From the NCBI GenBank assembly GCA_014825775.1, contig MVAQ01000078.1, forward strand, positions 1 to 64,000: DNA of 64,000 nucleotides, written 5' to 3'. Both the position numbers and the translations under genes were made by a program. The notes beneath the pieces are model-generated. The model worked only from the letters and a program-made list of their open reading frames with translations, was not told the DNA's origin and searched no databases. Positions 49,503 to 63,579 of the stretch are shown here, piece by piece; the first letter of the stretch is position 1; each line of letters begins with the position of its first letter. The stretch is from Krasilnikovozyma curviuscula. Taxonomy: Eukaryota; Basidiomycota; Tremellomycetes; Cystofilobasidiales; Mrakiaceae.

Positions 49503-50030
49503 ACCAATCCTGTTGGTGAATGCCTGATGGGGTTCGAGGGAAAGCTCAGCTCAGCGAGGATTGTCTCTCTACTTTTAAACTCAAAAACTCAACTCAAAAT
49601 CGTCATATCTCAGATCAGATCACTACCAGCGAATACCTGGTTTCAGCAGGCACAGATAGCAATTGCAACGAAATCCAGGTTTTTAAAATATTTTCCCCAC
49701 TCCAAAGCGCGGGGAAACGTCCGCAAAGAAATTTTCCGGTTGGCTTATATCGGTAGCTACAAAGAAATGCAATACAAGGCAGATATAAATATGTGTACTG
49801 GAATACGGCTGATCGATAGACTTGGGAGTGGCGTCTTGATGGCGATTTGTGGACAATGCGAAGGTGGAGATGGGTCAATGATGACAGCATGAGCATACCA
49901 TGGAAGATTGCTGTTGATGGTTTTGGAGTTATGAGTTATTTTCATCTAGACTGCTGACCATATGGGAGATACTAGGTAATTAGGTTCAATTTTGCTGGAG
50001 GGCAGTTGCGAAGCAAAGCGCAGTAGCACA
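49503..50030. other. Intergenic region upstream of PDH1
   Basis: About 530 bp; PDH1 promoter and 3' flank of the PKA gene. Small frames on both strands lack support. No RNA gene recognised. Confidence 0.4.
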
Positions 50031-52345
50031 TTAGAAGTCGGCTACAAAAAAGGGAAGCCAAGAACTAGTCAGTAAGTACCGACTTGAAATCACATCAGAA
50101 GAACGTACGGAAGAGATGTCCATGAGCATCTTCACCAAGTTGACCATACTCAGAGATATCCGCCTCAGTGTATCGATCAAATCTAGGTGACAAGAGTTGT
50201 CAGTATCCTTAAACAACTTCATCGACAGGAATATGTGCTCACTGGCTGGAATCGCCGTCACCTTCTATCTTTGGAACATACGGCGCCGGTATATCCCTTC
50301 GATACAGCCTGTCCCAATCAACTTCTGCGAACCACTGATGCGTGAAAATATCGTGACTTCCAGATAAAAGATTTCCAAATCGTTTCGTGAGATCGCTAGT
50401 GAGCAAGTTCTTAAGGAGATCCTTTGACAGATCGTCAAAGTAGGATGGGTAGCGAACTTTTCCGGCGATGATTTTCTCGTAAAGCCGCATTGGGTTCCCA
50501 TCTTCAGTGAAGAAAGGTGGGTAACCAGCCTTAAATTAGATTTTAAAGAGAGAAAATTCATGAGGTGCTTCGATGGGTGAACTTAAACAAGCGAAACTAA
50601 CCAGCATTTCGAAAACCAGCACTCCCAACGCGTACCAATCCACGCTTTTGTTATAACCTTTACTCTGAACGACCTCTGGAGCCAGATAATCTGGTGTTCC
50701 ACACAACGTCCAAGTTATATCCGGCACGTACTTTGCGAAACCGAAGTCTGTCACTTTGACATGGCCGTCGGCACCTAGGAGAATGTTTTCGGGTTTGAGA
50801 TCTCGGTAGATGATGTCGAGCGAGTGCAAGTAGTCGAGTGCAAGAGCCACCTCTGCTGCATAAAACTTGGCGACCGAGTTAGGGAAACGCTAGTAAGGTT
50901 AGGGTGGATTAGTAAGTGTGCAGAGAGCCACGCAGGGATTATGACTTTCTTACCTGACTCTTCCTGAGCAGACTGAAGAGTTCACCACCAGCCACAAAAT
51001 CCATCACCATGAACAGATTCTTTCCATCCTGGAACGTACCCCACAGGTTGACGAGAAAGGGATGTCTGACTCGGACCAACATTGCACGCTCCGAATTTGT
51101 ATGTTCGACCTGCTTCATCCTAACGACTTTATCTTTCCCTAAAACCTTTACTGCGTAGTATCGGAGGTTGTGTTTTGATTTCACAAGGTGGACTCGACCG
51201 AACGAACCTGTTCCTAGCCTATTAAAGCCGTAAGAAGGCAACGGTTCACATTAATAACCAAAGGACATTGAAAGCAACTGATAGGGCTTGGAAAAATTCT
51301 TCACTCACGTTCTTTCCACTCTGAAGTCCGTCAAAGCGTATTTTCCAGCAGTTTTCCTGATCGCCGGCGTCGCTGAAATAGACGAAGGTGTTTGAGCTCC
51401 CGAAGACAGCTGCTGATCTGAAGCTGAGGCATCTCCAGCAGAAGTATCACCATTCCCATTTTGCTGGAGCATCTGTTGCTGATTCTGTTGTTCGAGTGCT
51501 TTTTGAGCACTGGCAGCGTTGATCTCTGCCACTCGAGCCGCCTGCTCAGCCAATCTCAAGGCTTGTTGTGCTTGCTGTGCCTGTATTTGGGCTTGGATTT
51601 GACGCTGATAGTCATGTCCTGGTTGTCGAGAGCTACCAGCCTGGTTCTGTTGCTGTTGTTGTGAAGTTGAGGCATCGCCCAGGGTGGCGTTATCGATTGA
51701 CATCCTGCCTGCACCGGATATGAGGTTCTGCACGTCATCTACAGACATTCTCTCCGAGATATGATCTAGCATGTTAAGGTGGACAGCCATATCTCGAGCA
51801 TTTCCTGACGAAATGCTCATTTTAGGCTCCTGACTGACAGGCCCACCGATGTAGTCGCCTAAATTTGATGTAAAGAGTCAGAGAAGGACACGATTAGCAA
51901 CAATTTACTACTAGAAGTACTTTATGCCTTCTTTGCGGGTGTCTTGAGTCCTGGGTTCAGGGAAAGAAAGAGGATACTGACCTCGAAGAGCCGCGCTCAG
52001 TGTACGTTCAGCACTGGGCGAGAAAGCAGCTTGAAGCGAGATAGATGATGACACTGAGGATCCTCCAGAATGACCAGACTGTATTGAAGATCTTGAGTTG
52101 GGCTGAGTCGGAGGAGGAGTTGCAGATGCCGATTGACTGCAAGTTGGACGACAGATTCCCACGCAAAATCAAAAGGACCATGTTAGGCTAGATTAGAACC
52201 GCAGCAATTCCACAGTTCATTTCTTTCCCAGCTCTACTCCCATGTCTATACCCTTCCTGAAGGACCCGAACCACCAGAACAAAGGGAAAAAGAGGAGGGG
52301 ACCCAGCTATGAGGTGCAACAGCATGTCACTCACCCTGAGAACAT
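50031..52345 (-). CDS. PKA1: cAMP-dependent protein kinase catalytic subunit
   Basis: AGC kinase that transmits cAMP signals for nutrient sensing, morphology and stress control. Exon 1 codes only MFSG; next come a Ser/Pro/Gln-rich N-terminal extension ([19 protein letters not shown], then polyglutamine and an Ala/Gln-rich helix [20 protein letters not shown]) of about 230 residues. The kinase domain shows [20 protein letters not shown], the catalytic loop [20 protein letters not shown] and the activation loop [16 protein letters not shown] with its Thr. The tail has [14 protein letters not shown]. The last intron (50042-50108) leads to an 11-nt exon (50031-50041) giving the ending GHLFPDF, an FxxF carboxyl terminus as in other PKAs. 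Reading through instead gives a less family-like FRTFF. The symbol is by function; paralogues elsewhere are possible. Confidence 0.94.
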
Positions 52346-53019
52346 CGCGATTCCAGTCAGATTCCTAGCACCTTTGCAACAAAATGCTTCAGGGCTATAG
52401 GTAATGGTAGACGAGGTTGAGGTGATATCAGCAGTAAATGTTGACCTGTGAAACGACTGTCTGGCTGGGATTAAGGCTGCGCTCCCGCCGACACAAATCG
52501 AATCCAGCTTAAGCCTGGGCACGAGGATTCGCGGCGAATGTAGCAGCAAAGCTAACTTGCTCATGAGATGGGATGAGGACCTAATGACATTGTATAGAGC
52601 CCTAGGATCGTACGGAATCAATGCAACTTTGTACTTTTGGAATTCTTTCTAGTCCAAGCCGATTGTGAGGGACAGATCCAGCAAGACACCTGTCTCGCAG
52701 GCAAAACGACGAGCGCAAGGTGCATTAGTGAGATTGTCTCTCTGGAAGAGCAAGAGTTGACCAATAAGATAGAACGAGTTCAATTAAACAAAATTCCTTG
52801 CGTGAAGCTTCCGAAAGTCAGATAAGTTTGCTTAAAGCTCTCAGACTCTAGGAAAAGTCAAACCATACGGGGAGCCGGGAGAAGAAAACAAGCCTTGATC
52901 ACCGTAGTAAAAACCCAAATGATAGAGGACAAGAACTATTTTTCGAACAGTTTTCACGAAAGCTACGAGCACAAGTGAAGAACGGAGTAGAGAGCGCATT
53001 CAAGAAAAAAATTCAATAC
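52346..53019. other. Intergenic region upstream of PKA gene
   Basis: About 670 bp; the PKA promoter and the receptor 3' flank. A minus-strand frame (52331-52621) runs in frame into MFSG and could extend the PKA N-terminus, but shows no family signal. No RNA gene recognised. Confidence 0.4.
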
Positions 53020-55262
53020 CTATTTCCAAGAAACAACGCTCTCCTGCCTCCTCGTCAGGTCCGCCTTAGAAGCCATACTGGCATCGTTATCGCGCTCTAA
53101 ACTATTGAGACTGACAGCTTCGACTTCAGCTGCCAAATCCTCGTCTGAACCTTCGTGTCGTTGCCCTTTGCTCAGAACGTGCAGGTTGAACGTGTTGGAA
53201 CGTTCCTCGAACTTGTCTGTCCGAGTAGTAACTTGAATACCTCCGGTAGACTGAGCTGCTGATTTGTTCATTACCATTTGGTGGCCTGGGGGTGATATCT
53301 CAAAGGTAAGAAATAGCGCGGCGAGAGTAAACAAAACCGAAACTTACGGGTGAAGAGAAAGAGAACCACTGATGCGAGCGCGTTCAAGCTCTCAAAGCTG
53401 TTTGCAAATACAATTGCTGCCCAAGGTATGGCGTAGTTTCGTGAATCTAAGCAATACGGCTCACGCGGTCAATACAAGAAGGCCAAGCAAAGGAAATAGC
53501 CAGTGCGCTTCGGCTCACTTTTCCAGTGCTGAAAACGGTAAATACGAATGACACCTTGAGGAAAAATACACAAGATGTACAAAATGGGATAGCCTAACCG
53601 ATAAAGAGAGTCAGTAGCTGATCTTGTAGCACACCTTGATACAAGAACAGCTTACCTAGAAGACGTCTGCAGATGCCCTTAACTTGTTTTCCAATAGACT
53701 CAGCTTCAGATTTTCCAGTTATCATGGCTCCACTGGGCTGAGCCCCTCCCGAGGTTTTTGACCATTCATTTGAGCTGGATTGACTTGATTTCCAGTGGAA
53801 AGATAATTTGGAACCTTCAATGCCAATATGTCCAGAGATCCGTGCAAGCACCATCAAATACAGGATGAGTGAAACGACAGCTGAGAACATGGTCAGCGAT
53901 ACACTGAGCCCTGTGAGGATGTTGCCCATTGAAGCCTGTACATCACAGAAGTTGAGGCCACCGTTCAACGATGATGAGACTCAATTCGCGTCAAACATAC
54001 CTGAGATGTCATCCAGCAACCCGAAACCAACGGTCCGTAAAACAGGATACCCTTATAGCCTCTCCTCGCAAAGAGGACAGGTCCGATGAAAGTCATAACT
54101 GCGATGACAATCCATGCTACACCCATGAAGATGAATACTGTTTTCATATTCACTTTTTGACCTAGAACAAGGACAGAGAAGGTGAGGATGGCCATGAAGA
54201 GCGTCCAGATTGCGCCTCCGATAGTTGAGATCTGCTCCGTGATAGCTTGGAAGGTGCAAGCAGCACATCGTGAAGGTCCATTATCCGCAATCCAGGCCCA
54301 GGTCATCAGGTACCCCAGGGCTCCCAGGAAGTCGGTGAAGAACATTGATAGCAAGACGAATCCCATGCTGTTGTGAAAGAAGAAGTTGACTAGCGAACAG
54401 GGAATAGCAAACAACTTCATTAAATAAAGAACAAATCTCTTGCTTTCCTTGAACTTGATCAGACCACTGGAAGAGATTCAGACTCACTTAAACCCTGTTT
54501 CTTGGAATCTTTTGAGATGACGGCTTTGAGGAGGTAACCAACCAAGCAAAGCATTGCGATCACCGACAAGGTAGCGAAGATTGCACTCGGCTAAACAAGA
54601 CAGAAACACATTCATGTTAGTCAATTTTTAAATAATGCATCTCGTCTAACCGCCAGGTTTGGAGGTGGTGGAACGGCCGTTGCAAATGGTGTTGGGTCAA
54701 TGAGATTTGAGGACATACCAGTAGCGAGAATCTGACTCGGTTGTTGGCCCAGATAAATCTATCAGGACCTATATTACTTGTCGTATCCACCTAAGGAGAG
54801 GAACCAAGATGAAGCAGGCGCGTGTGAGCGTTGAGCTCACAGGGTCCGTCGACTGAAATAGAGATGGTTTGCGAGACCTACGTGAACAAGGATGGTATCG
54901 CCTGGTCCATAGTTGGCAGGTGTAGAGACATTGACAAACATAAAGACAAGTCTAGATGGACTGCTGCTCTTGATAGAAAAAAAAAGTAAGGAAACGGTCG
55001 GAAAGGTCCTCGAAAAGAGTTGTTTCGATCTGCAGCACTAACCAGCTGGGTCTCTTTTTGGGGTCGAATCTGAGGTAGACAGTCTGTCTAGTCAGGGAAC
55101 TAAAAGGAAAGTAGGTTGGAAACGATTGTAATGCTCGACAGTGGAAGGTTGGAAACATTACCAGGCTGCAAAGGAGCATGCGTGTTCTTGAGGCACAAAC
55201 AAACGGGGTCGTGAATCTTCCGAAAGGGAAGAGATTCGAGGGTCATTGCATAAGGTCTTCAT
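53020..55262 (-). CDS. Seven-transmembrane receptor, cAMP-receptor-like
   Basis: Putative G-protein-coupled receptor. From the ATG at 55262 (MKTLCNDPRISS) I splice exons 55262-55162, 55099-55043, 54963-54882, 54790-54720, 54590-54488 and 54389 onward; phases all agree. The first four encode an extracellular segment of about 105 residues with four or five Cys and an N-glycosylation site (NVST). Seven helices follow: SAIFATLSVIAMLCLVGYLL; GFVLLSMFFTDFLGALGYL; GGAIWTLFMAILTFSVLVLG; FIFMGVAWIVIAVMTFIGPV; ILTGLSVSLTMFSAVVSLIL; GYPILYILCIFPQGVIRI; AAIVFANSFESLNALASVVL. A roughly 55-residue Ser/Gly-rich loop separates helices 5 and 6, and a charged tail ends RQESVVSWK. The NSFESLNAL helix recalls fungal cAMP-receptor-like/Git3-like receptors. 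The ligand is unknown. A simpler start at 54717 (MSSNLIDPTP) would lose the extracellular part; I prefer the longer form. It lies 675 bp upstream of the PKA gene. Confidence 0.75.
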
Positions 55263-55586
55263 TTCCCTCCTCGAGGTCCCCCCTGTCGATCGCCTATGAA
55301 AATAACCCACACACGGGCCTCCTGGCAAAAAAAAGGGGTCAGTGAACCATCATCCAACAGTTCGCTGATTTCTTGGTCATCGAGGAACGTTCGCAGGAAA
55401 ATTAATCTCCAATGGTAACACGGTAACCGTGCTCTGTCAAGAAGTCACTTTGCGTCAGAGGCGCGTGCTTTGTTTCCAATTTAGACACCAAAAGAAAAAA
55501 AAAAATACATTCAAACACGCAATGCAACAAGACAAAAAACTAAAGAAGTTCTGCCCAAACTCTATTTAACAAACTCTCCTTTTCTC
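55263..55586. other. Intergenic region upstream of receptor gene
   Basis: About 320 bp; receptor promoter and the POL12 3' end. An A-run lies at 55495-55505. Nothing else recognised. Confidence 0.4.
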
Positions 55587-58293
55587 TTAAATTCTGACAA
55601 TCTCTACCCTGATTCTTCCGGGGACGTTCGAGCTGACCATCTCACCACCTCTCTCCGCTGCTGCTCTGACCAAATCATCTTGACGCATAGGATGAATTAC
55701 TACCCGAGCAAAACTTCCTCCAGACTGATGTTGTGTCAGTCTTCTTGGGTTGATGGCGATCGTAGAATCTACCTGCTTGACGAAGCGACCGAGATCGGAC
55801 GGAAGGATGAGGAGATCTGGCGCGAATGGGAGTTGAAGGAGGTGGTTGTGGGTGAGATCAAGGTTAACAGATTGAGAAAGATCTGGTGGAGGTGGGAAAA
55901 GAGGGTAGAAGCTGCAAATGATCCAAAAGATGGTCAGAGATTGAATGCTCCACAGTGCACGCCGGACAAATCAAACAGATGACTTACGTTCTCTGGCCCA
56001 TGAAGTTTTTACACAGGCTGGTCATGACATCGCTACCTCCTGAATCAGTGCCAGACTTCTTGACGAAGCTCTCACGCTTCATATGGAAGAGAGAATCGAC
56101 AGAAGTAACGCCTATGACAATCTCGTTGATTTGGAAGATGCAAGGATTGGGAAGCATCTTCACTTTCTGTCAAAGAGAAAAACAAATAATCAAATTTTGA
56201 TCAGTGAAATTCTTTTGAATAATAATAATAATAAACTCAGCGAACTACTCACTCTTGGGATTCCTAACGCAGGATCTCTCTCCAAACCACCTTGGGGGAA
56301 CGCCATGTGTGTACCGACCATGTCTCGGACACTTGGGATCAGCAGTATGTTAGTAGCAGGACTCGTAGCAAGCAGTCGTGCCAGTCTGGAGGATATTTTG
56401 GTTCTGAATATTTCCGCTGGCGTGAGATCAGAGGCACCAGACGCGATCAACGGGTGGTTCGATGGGATAAAGGGACCAAACTGAGCATCGAAAATAAAGC
56501 AAGAAGGTGCAGATTAACAAAATTATGTTCTCGTCAAATATAGTGATTGAGGTAGATTCTTACCAGAAGCAAAACATCAGGTCTCTCCTTCTCGGCAACG
56601 TCCATAAAATCACCAAAAACATCGTACTCCAAATCACCATCCAAAGTGAAAGGCCCCGCAGCTGAGATCAAACTCAGCGGCTTACCACCCAATTTGCTGC
56701 TGCCGTGCTGGAACTCTAAGAGATCACTTGGTGGATTCTGAGGCGAGTCGAGGGAAGGTGGGAGCAGGATCTCCGAGACTTGGAACCAAGAGCCACTCGA
56801 GTTGACACCTTTGAGAGCGACGAGGAAACCTGGGTAAAGTTCAATAGAAGGTACCGTTTTTCCGACGCCTTCAGGTCCGTCACGGATGGTGAGTGTGGGG
56901 GTGAATTTCAACGGGACTCGAGATCCACCACCGAGATTACGCGACGATTCTAGTTGGATGGATGGTTCGTTCAGTTTCGAGTCAGAAGTATCTGAGACGA
57001 TTCTTCCAACGACATAGACAAGTTCCTACGGGGAAGAAAATGCCGTTCGGTTAGCTTAGTTCAGTCCTGAAGAGAAAGAGGGCTCAAGTGTACGAACCTC
57101 AGAGAATTCCGTAGGCACCTCAAAATCTGGAATACTGTAATATGTTTTCATTTGAGCAGCAAACTCATCGATGCGATCGTCCAGAACTAAAAGAGAGATC
57201 AACGATCAATGAAGTGTTAGTGAGATGAGTCGAATTAGAAAGGCATTCAAAGACAACAGCTCGGACGAACCCTCGGATCTCTCTGAAATCTTCTCAAACA
57301 TATAACGATCTGTTTTTCCAGAGAAAGCAAGTTAGGATTGTGACCATGGACGAGATGCAATAAAGCGGCAGCAAAAGGAACATCTTAAGCTCACAGGCAT
57401 AATCTTTGGGATTACTACTGGCTGTCATCTTGATCCTACTCTTCTCTTTCAGAGGTTCAATCCCACCATTAGCTCCAGGAATCTGTGGATGGAAAGTTTC
57501 AAGGACTTCAAGGGCGTTGGTCCTACCAGTGTACTTGTTTGGACCGATCATGATTGAAGACGAAGGCGCGTGTGGAGATGAAAGAGGTTGTTGGAGGGAT
57601 GGTCCAGATGGCGATGAATGAACTACTGCTGAGACACGACTCGGAACGGGTGTTGTTGCGTTGTTGGAAATGGTGGGGGGTGTTCGAGCAAGGGTGGTTG
57701 GAGTGGGTAGGTATGGTTTTTTGAAAGCAGGTGTTGAAGGTGATGATCCACCAAGTCCATCAAAGCTGTGAAAGATATAAACCAGCGCTAAGTTTACTGC
57801 AGAATGCATTGCCAACGTGCAGTTGTAGCACTCACAAGTCGCTTCTCTTTCCCTGCTGCCCTCGCGCGCTCGCAAGTGGTGTCAAGTCCCCTCCGTTTCT
57901 GGCTCCCACGCCGTTGTTGGCACTGGCATGACTTCCCCTACCTCCTACACCACCTCCAACTTTACCCTGAGCAGCTTTTTGAGCCTCCTGCTGGATATGA
58001 GTCTTGAGTTGCCTGGCGTTCTCTAGGTTAAATGCTGGAGAGGAATTGCCTTTGGAGCTGAGGTGACTCATTGAGAAAGCTTCCCATTTGTAGTAGAGCT
58101 CATCGGGTGGTAGAGCATATAGCCTGAGAATAGATAGACCTGAGAGCAGAAGAACGAGAATTATGAATTATTCAACACAGCGAGCTCGACCTTTTTTTTC
58201 GCTAGACTCACATTCTCCTATCAAGTCAGGCTGCTTCGTGATGAACGACCCAAATAGCTTCGATAGCTCTTTTGTATTATCTACTTCTGTCAT
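55587..58293 (-). CDS. POL12: DNA polymerase alpha subunit B
   Basis: Regulatory B subunit of DNA polymerase alpha-primase, needed to start DNA replication. Exon 1 from the ATG at 58293 (MTEVDNTKELSKLFGSF) is joined to GLSILRLYALPPDELYYKW. A disordered linker of Ser/Pro/Gly follows, then FDGLGGSSPSTP, FEKISERSEVLDDRIDEFA, LVYVVGRIVSD (OB-fold part), IELYPGFLVALKGVNSSG, and the inactivated phosphoesterase-like domain: SLISAAGPFTLDGDLEYDVF, ERPDVLLLFGPFIPSNHPLI, ILLIPSVRDMVGTHMAFPQ and VGVTSVDSLFHM-type GVTSVDSLFHMKRES, ending PGRIRVEIVRI. About ten introns; one contains an (AAT)5 repeat near 56219-56234. Length (about 600 residues) is normal. An ACGCGT box 224 bp upstream suggests G1/S expression. 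Confidence 0.93.
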
Positions 58294-59221
58294 TCTACCA
58301 ATTTAAGGTGTGGAAAGAGTGGAAGCCGCGCTCGAGGCTAAGGTCAACGAAACGAAGTCAGCAATTGTCTTGCAAGGGCAAAGCCCTTCGTCAGTTTATC
58401 CGATCTCACCTAGATATTTTTCTAACGATCTTCTGTGCTAGTGAGATGCGTTGAAGATTTCGGGGGAGCTGAAGGTCTTCGTTGGGGACAAAACGATAGA
58501 GCTACAATTTGCTGCTACGCGTCTGCGAGCGCGCGTCGGGGCCAGCCACAAATATGAAGGCTCTCAGCACTGCACTCACTATGTCAGATAAGGGTCACAT
58601 AAGTTTGCAATTAAATGAAGCACTTGTTTCCTACTCTGATCTGGAAAGGTTAAATGAATGAAAAGCCCTTGCCCCCATCTCTCCCCGTCTGGCAGATCTC
58701 CTGTTTGGTATCTACCTCTATCTGGCGTTCCCAACTACAGTGAGAGCCTCTCAACAATTTCTTCTGTGTTAAAAAGGTTTCTACGTAGTACACCTCTTTC
58801 TGGCTGTTCAGAGTGAAGGGAAGTTGGGTATTCATCTAGAATTATGGACTTCGAAGATTATTCATTGGGATGGTTGTTTGGAAAGGAGGTTATGAAGACT
58901 GAATCAACACATGAAAGAACAACTGCCAACAATGGGCGGTATAGGGAGCTATGCATAGACAATAGTCAAAGCTCGAAGAGGTCGTGGGATGGACCGATGA
59001 TACAATGATGAAAGAGGCAATGACAGTCTTAAGCGATAGGTATAGCTTTCTCTATAAGCAGTTCACTAAAAGAGTGATTCTTAATTCCTAAGAGAGTAGA
59101 AGTGTTGGCAAACAGTCTGTTGTAAGAAAAAAGCGGATCAGCGGAGGTCCCAAAGCGGAAGGAAATCGGGCACGAACGGGCGATAACTCACCAAAGATCA
59201 GCCAAGTAGTAAGAAATACCT
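58294..59221. other. Intergenic region upstream of POL12
   Basis: About 930 bp; POL12 promoter and the 3' flank of the next gene. Apart from the ACGCG elements I see no supported gene, RNA or repeat. Confidence 0.45.
58517..58536. promoter_or_regulatory. MCB-like elements upstream of POL12
   Basis: The palindrome ACGCGT lies at 58517-58522, about 224 bp before the POL12 start codon; a second core (CGCGT, 58532-58536) follows. ACGCGT is the MBF site in yeast, where POL12 is an MBF-regulated gene. Binding here is inference. Confidence 0.45.
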
Positions 59222-60083
59222 CTAAGATTCTTGGGCATCACCAAGGAATGAAGGAGCAACGATGTCTTCTGATGCGGTGTAGAGGAAGGACTTTTCAAAG
59301 TCGCCGACCTCGGAACCAGGGCTAGGGTCGGACTTGGTTGGCTGAAGAGACCAGACGTAGTATCAATATCTGCTTCTTGGGAAATCATTCTCAAAGGCTA
59401 TACTCACTTTACCCATCAAGTACCAACGACCGACGTCAAGCACCAAGGTGTTCAGCGTCTCAACCTCATCTCTCTCTCGCTCCCATCTCAGAGTCCTCTT
59501 CTTCATCGAGTCGACCGGTCTACCCAAGGACTTTGAAAGACCAGCAATCAAAGCCCCTACGTCTCCTTCGTCGTAGAAGTCAGCGGATTCGTCGGTGAAA
59601 TGGGAGGGACCTTGATGAGATGTCGCGCTCAAAGCGGAAGAGTCGACCCAGCGGGAATACGTTGTCGATGTGGAATCCATCATGTCTTTCAGTCCTCGTC
59701 GTGCGATGAACTATGTTTTTGTTTAGTAAGAAGAAGGTTCAGGTCAGTTGCACGAAGTCAATAGGATAGAAAACCAATTGGAGTGAGACAAATTGTTTGC
59801 AACTTACTTTTGCCACAGGTGAGGAGGAAACATGTTGCTTGACGTGCTCCAATGGTGAAGGAATGATACCGGATACAATAGCGGAGAACACGAAGGCTGT
59901 AAGTATGAGCATGGTGAAGCCTCCTACGCAAGCAGCGCGCTGCTGCTTCTTGCGGACGACCTGGGGTGACTGTTCGTAGCCAGAGGGTTTTCGGTTGTTT
60001 GGGGTTGATGCTGACGACTTCTCAGTAATGAAACCATTGGCATTTTCCTCTAAAACGTGAGGAGTAATTGTAGGAGGAGCCAT
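59222..60083 (-). CDS. Unrecognised single-pass membrane protein
   Basis: I do not recognise a family. Three exons join as VAK-FIARRGLKDMMDS and MGK-PTKSDPSPGSEVGD. The N-terminal 50 residues are polar with a basic cluster (VRKKQQRAA) just before one helix (FTMLILTAFVFSAIVSGI), so the topology is probably type II with the C-terminus outside or lumenal. The rest is charged and helical (SMKKRTLRWERERDEVETLN) and ends FLGDAQES. The total is about 250 residues. The start at 60083 is the first ATG of the open frame (MAPPTITPHV). There is no N-terminal signal peptide and no Cys-rich motif. A membrane or organelle role is only a guess. Confidence 0.65.
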
Positions 60084-61384
60084 GCTGAAGGAGGGTGTCG
60101 AGAGGCGAGGGCGTGGAAGATGGAGGAGGGTGGCGGGGGGAGACTAGCTCTTGAGATCTCTTTGTGATCAATTCAATTGAAAACCTAACCTGAGGTGTTC
60201 TACTGAAGTTGAAGAGAAACTCGTGGGGGGTTGTACAGCGACGATGAGATCCACTCGAAGAGAAAAACCAGCGTCAACGCAGTCGACTGTCAGTATATAA
60301 GTAAAAAGTTTTCCCTTAGTCTGGGAATGCCAACGGCACTACTCACATTAGCGAGTGGTTCCGCAGAACCCACGTCGCGGCTTGATAATGGACGACGAGG
60401 TGTGAGGCGAGAGGCGGTCGGGCGACGATTGAGATAGCGATGTCTTGGAAGCAAACCACCTCAGTGTTCCAAAAGTCGACGACTCTGCTTGGATTCGGTG
60501 GAGAAACTGAGCAGAATGTCTTGATGCAGCGACAGAGGGACTGCAGGCAACGTTAAAGAAGATGTCGTTGAAGGTGAACCACTTTCAGCGTGCAGAGGCG
60601 AAAACCTTATAAAGGCAGGTGAAATTAAGGTTTGGCGCCAATGACGCTAGCGATAAACGCCAACCTTCTCGATGAGGTCCAAGTAACGTTGTTCTGAAGG
60701 GAACTTGCAGAAGATGCTGGCAAAGCATACCATTTCGAGGTTGCAAAGATCAAAACTTGGCATGGTAAGAAACAGGAGACGAGGCCGCAAGAGAGACGCG
60801 AGGGGCTGGAGTGCGCTTGCTCGTTCTTCCCAGCAGAACGCGCAGCCCCAGATAGCGCGGGATCGCCCAATCAAGTCCCAGAAGGTTGGAATAGCACTAA
60901 TTTGCCCCAGTATAGTGGACTGTCCGCGTTCTCCAGCCCTTGCTTGCGTGGCGAGGGTGAAGCAGCTTCACAGACCAAGAAGTCACGTCAACAAACAGAT
61001 TCCGACCCGAGTACTGCTGTTTCGCTGTTTCTTTCATGCGATCGGTCGTCGACGTGTGTCAGCTCCAGAGAAGCAAAGGGGATGGTTCACTTCCTTCTAT
61101 CGAGTAGAACAACGGTGTAGCGGACAAAGTGGATGCTTCTTCCACTAGTCCAGAAGGCAGAATCGCAGCAGCACTTGTGCTCTTCTTCCTTCCATCATCA
61201 ACGTCATTATATTGTCATTTAAGCCGTTAGGAAGGTGGGGGAGGGGGGCAATAGGATTGATATAACATGCTGGAACTAGGAGTGATGACATGAGTGAGGA
61301 GGGTTCGATGATACAGTTGGTGCATGGTATATGATTATATATAGATAATTTGTCGAGAGAATGTTACTGTGAGATTGGGCAACC
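60084..61384. other. Intergenic region, no gene supported
   Basis: About 1.3 kb. Open frames exist on both strands (for example 60705-61148 plus and 60625-60874 minus, 75-147 codons) but they overlap each other, show no family similarity and no convincing splice pattern. It contains the promoter of the membrane-protein gene at 59222-60083. No tRNA found. Confidence 0.45.

Positions 61385-63579
<2,195 letters not shown>

Noticed and set aside
54488..54717. Receptor start at the ATG 54717 (MSSNLIDPTP)
   Set aside because: It gives a working frame, but the longer model uses four upstream exons all in phase, with good GT-AG borders and a glycosylation site. The shorter start remains possible.
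56219..56234. (AAT)5 microsatellite as a functional repeat
   Set aside because: Short simple repeat inside a POL12 intron with no further structure.
60625..61148. Open frames on both strands between the membrane-protein and kinase genes
   Set aside because: Mutually overlapping, no recognised domain, no consistent introns.
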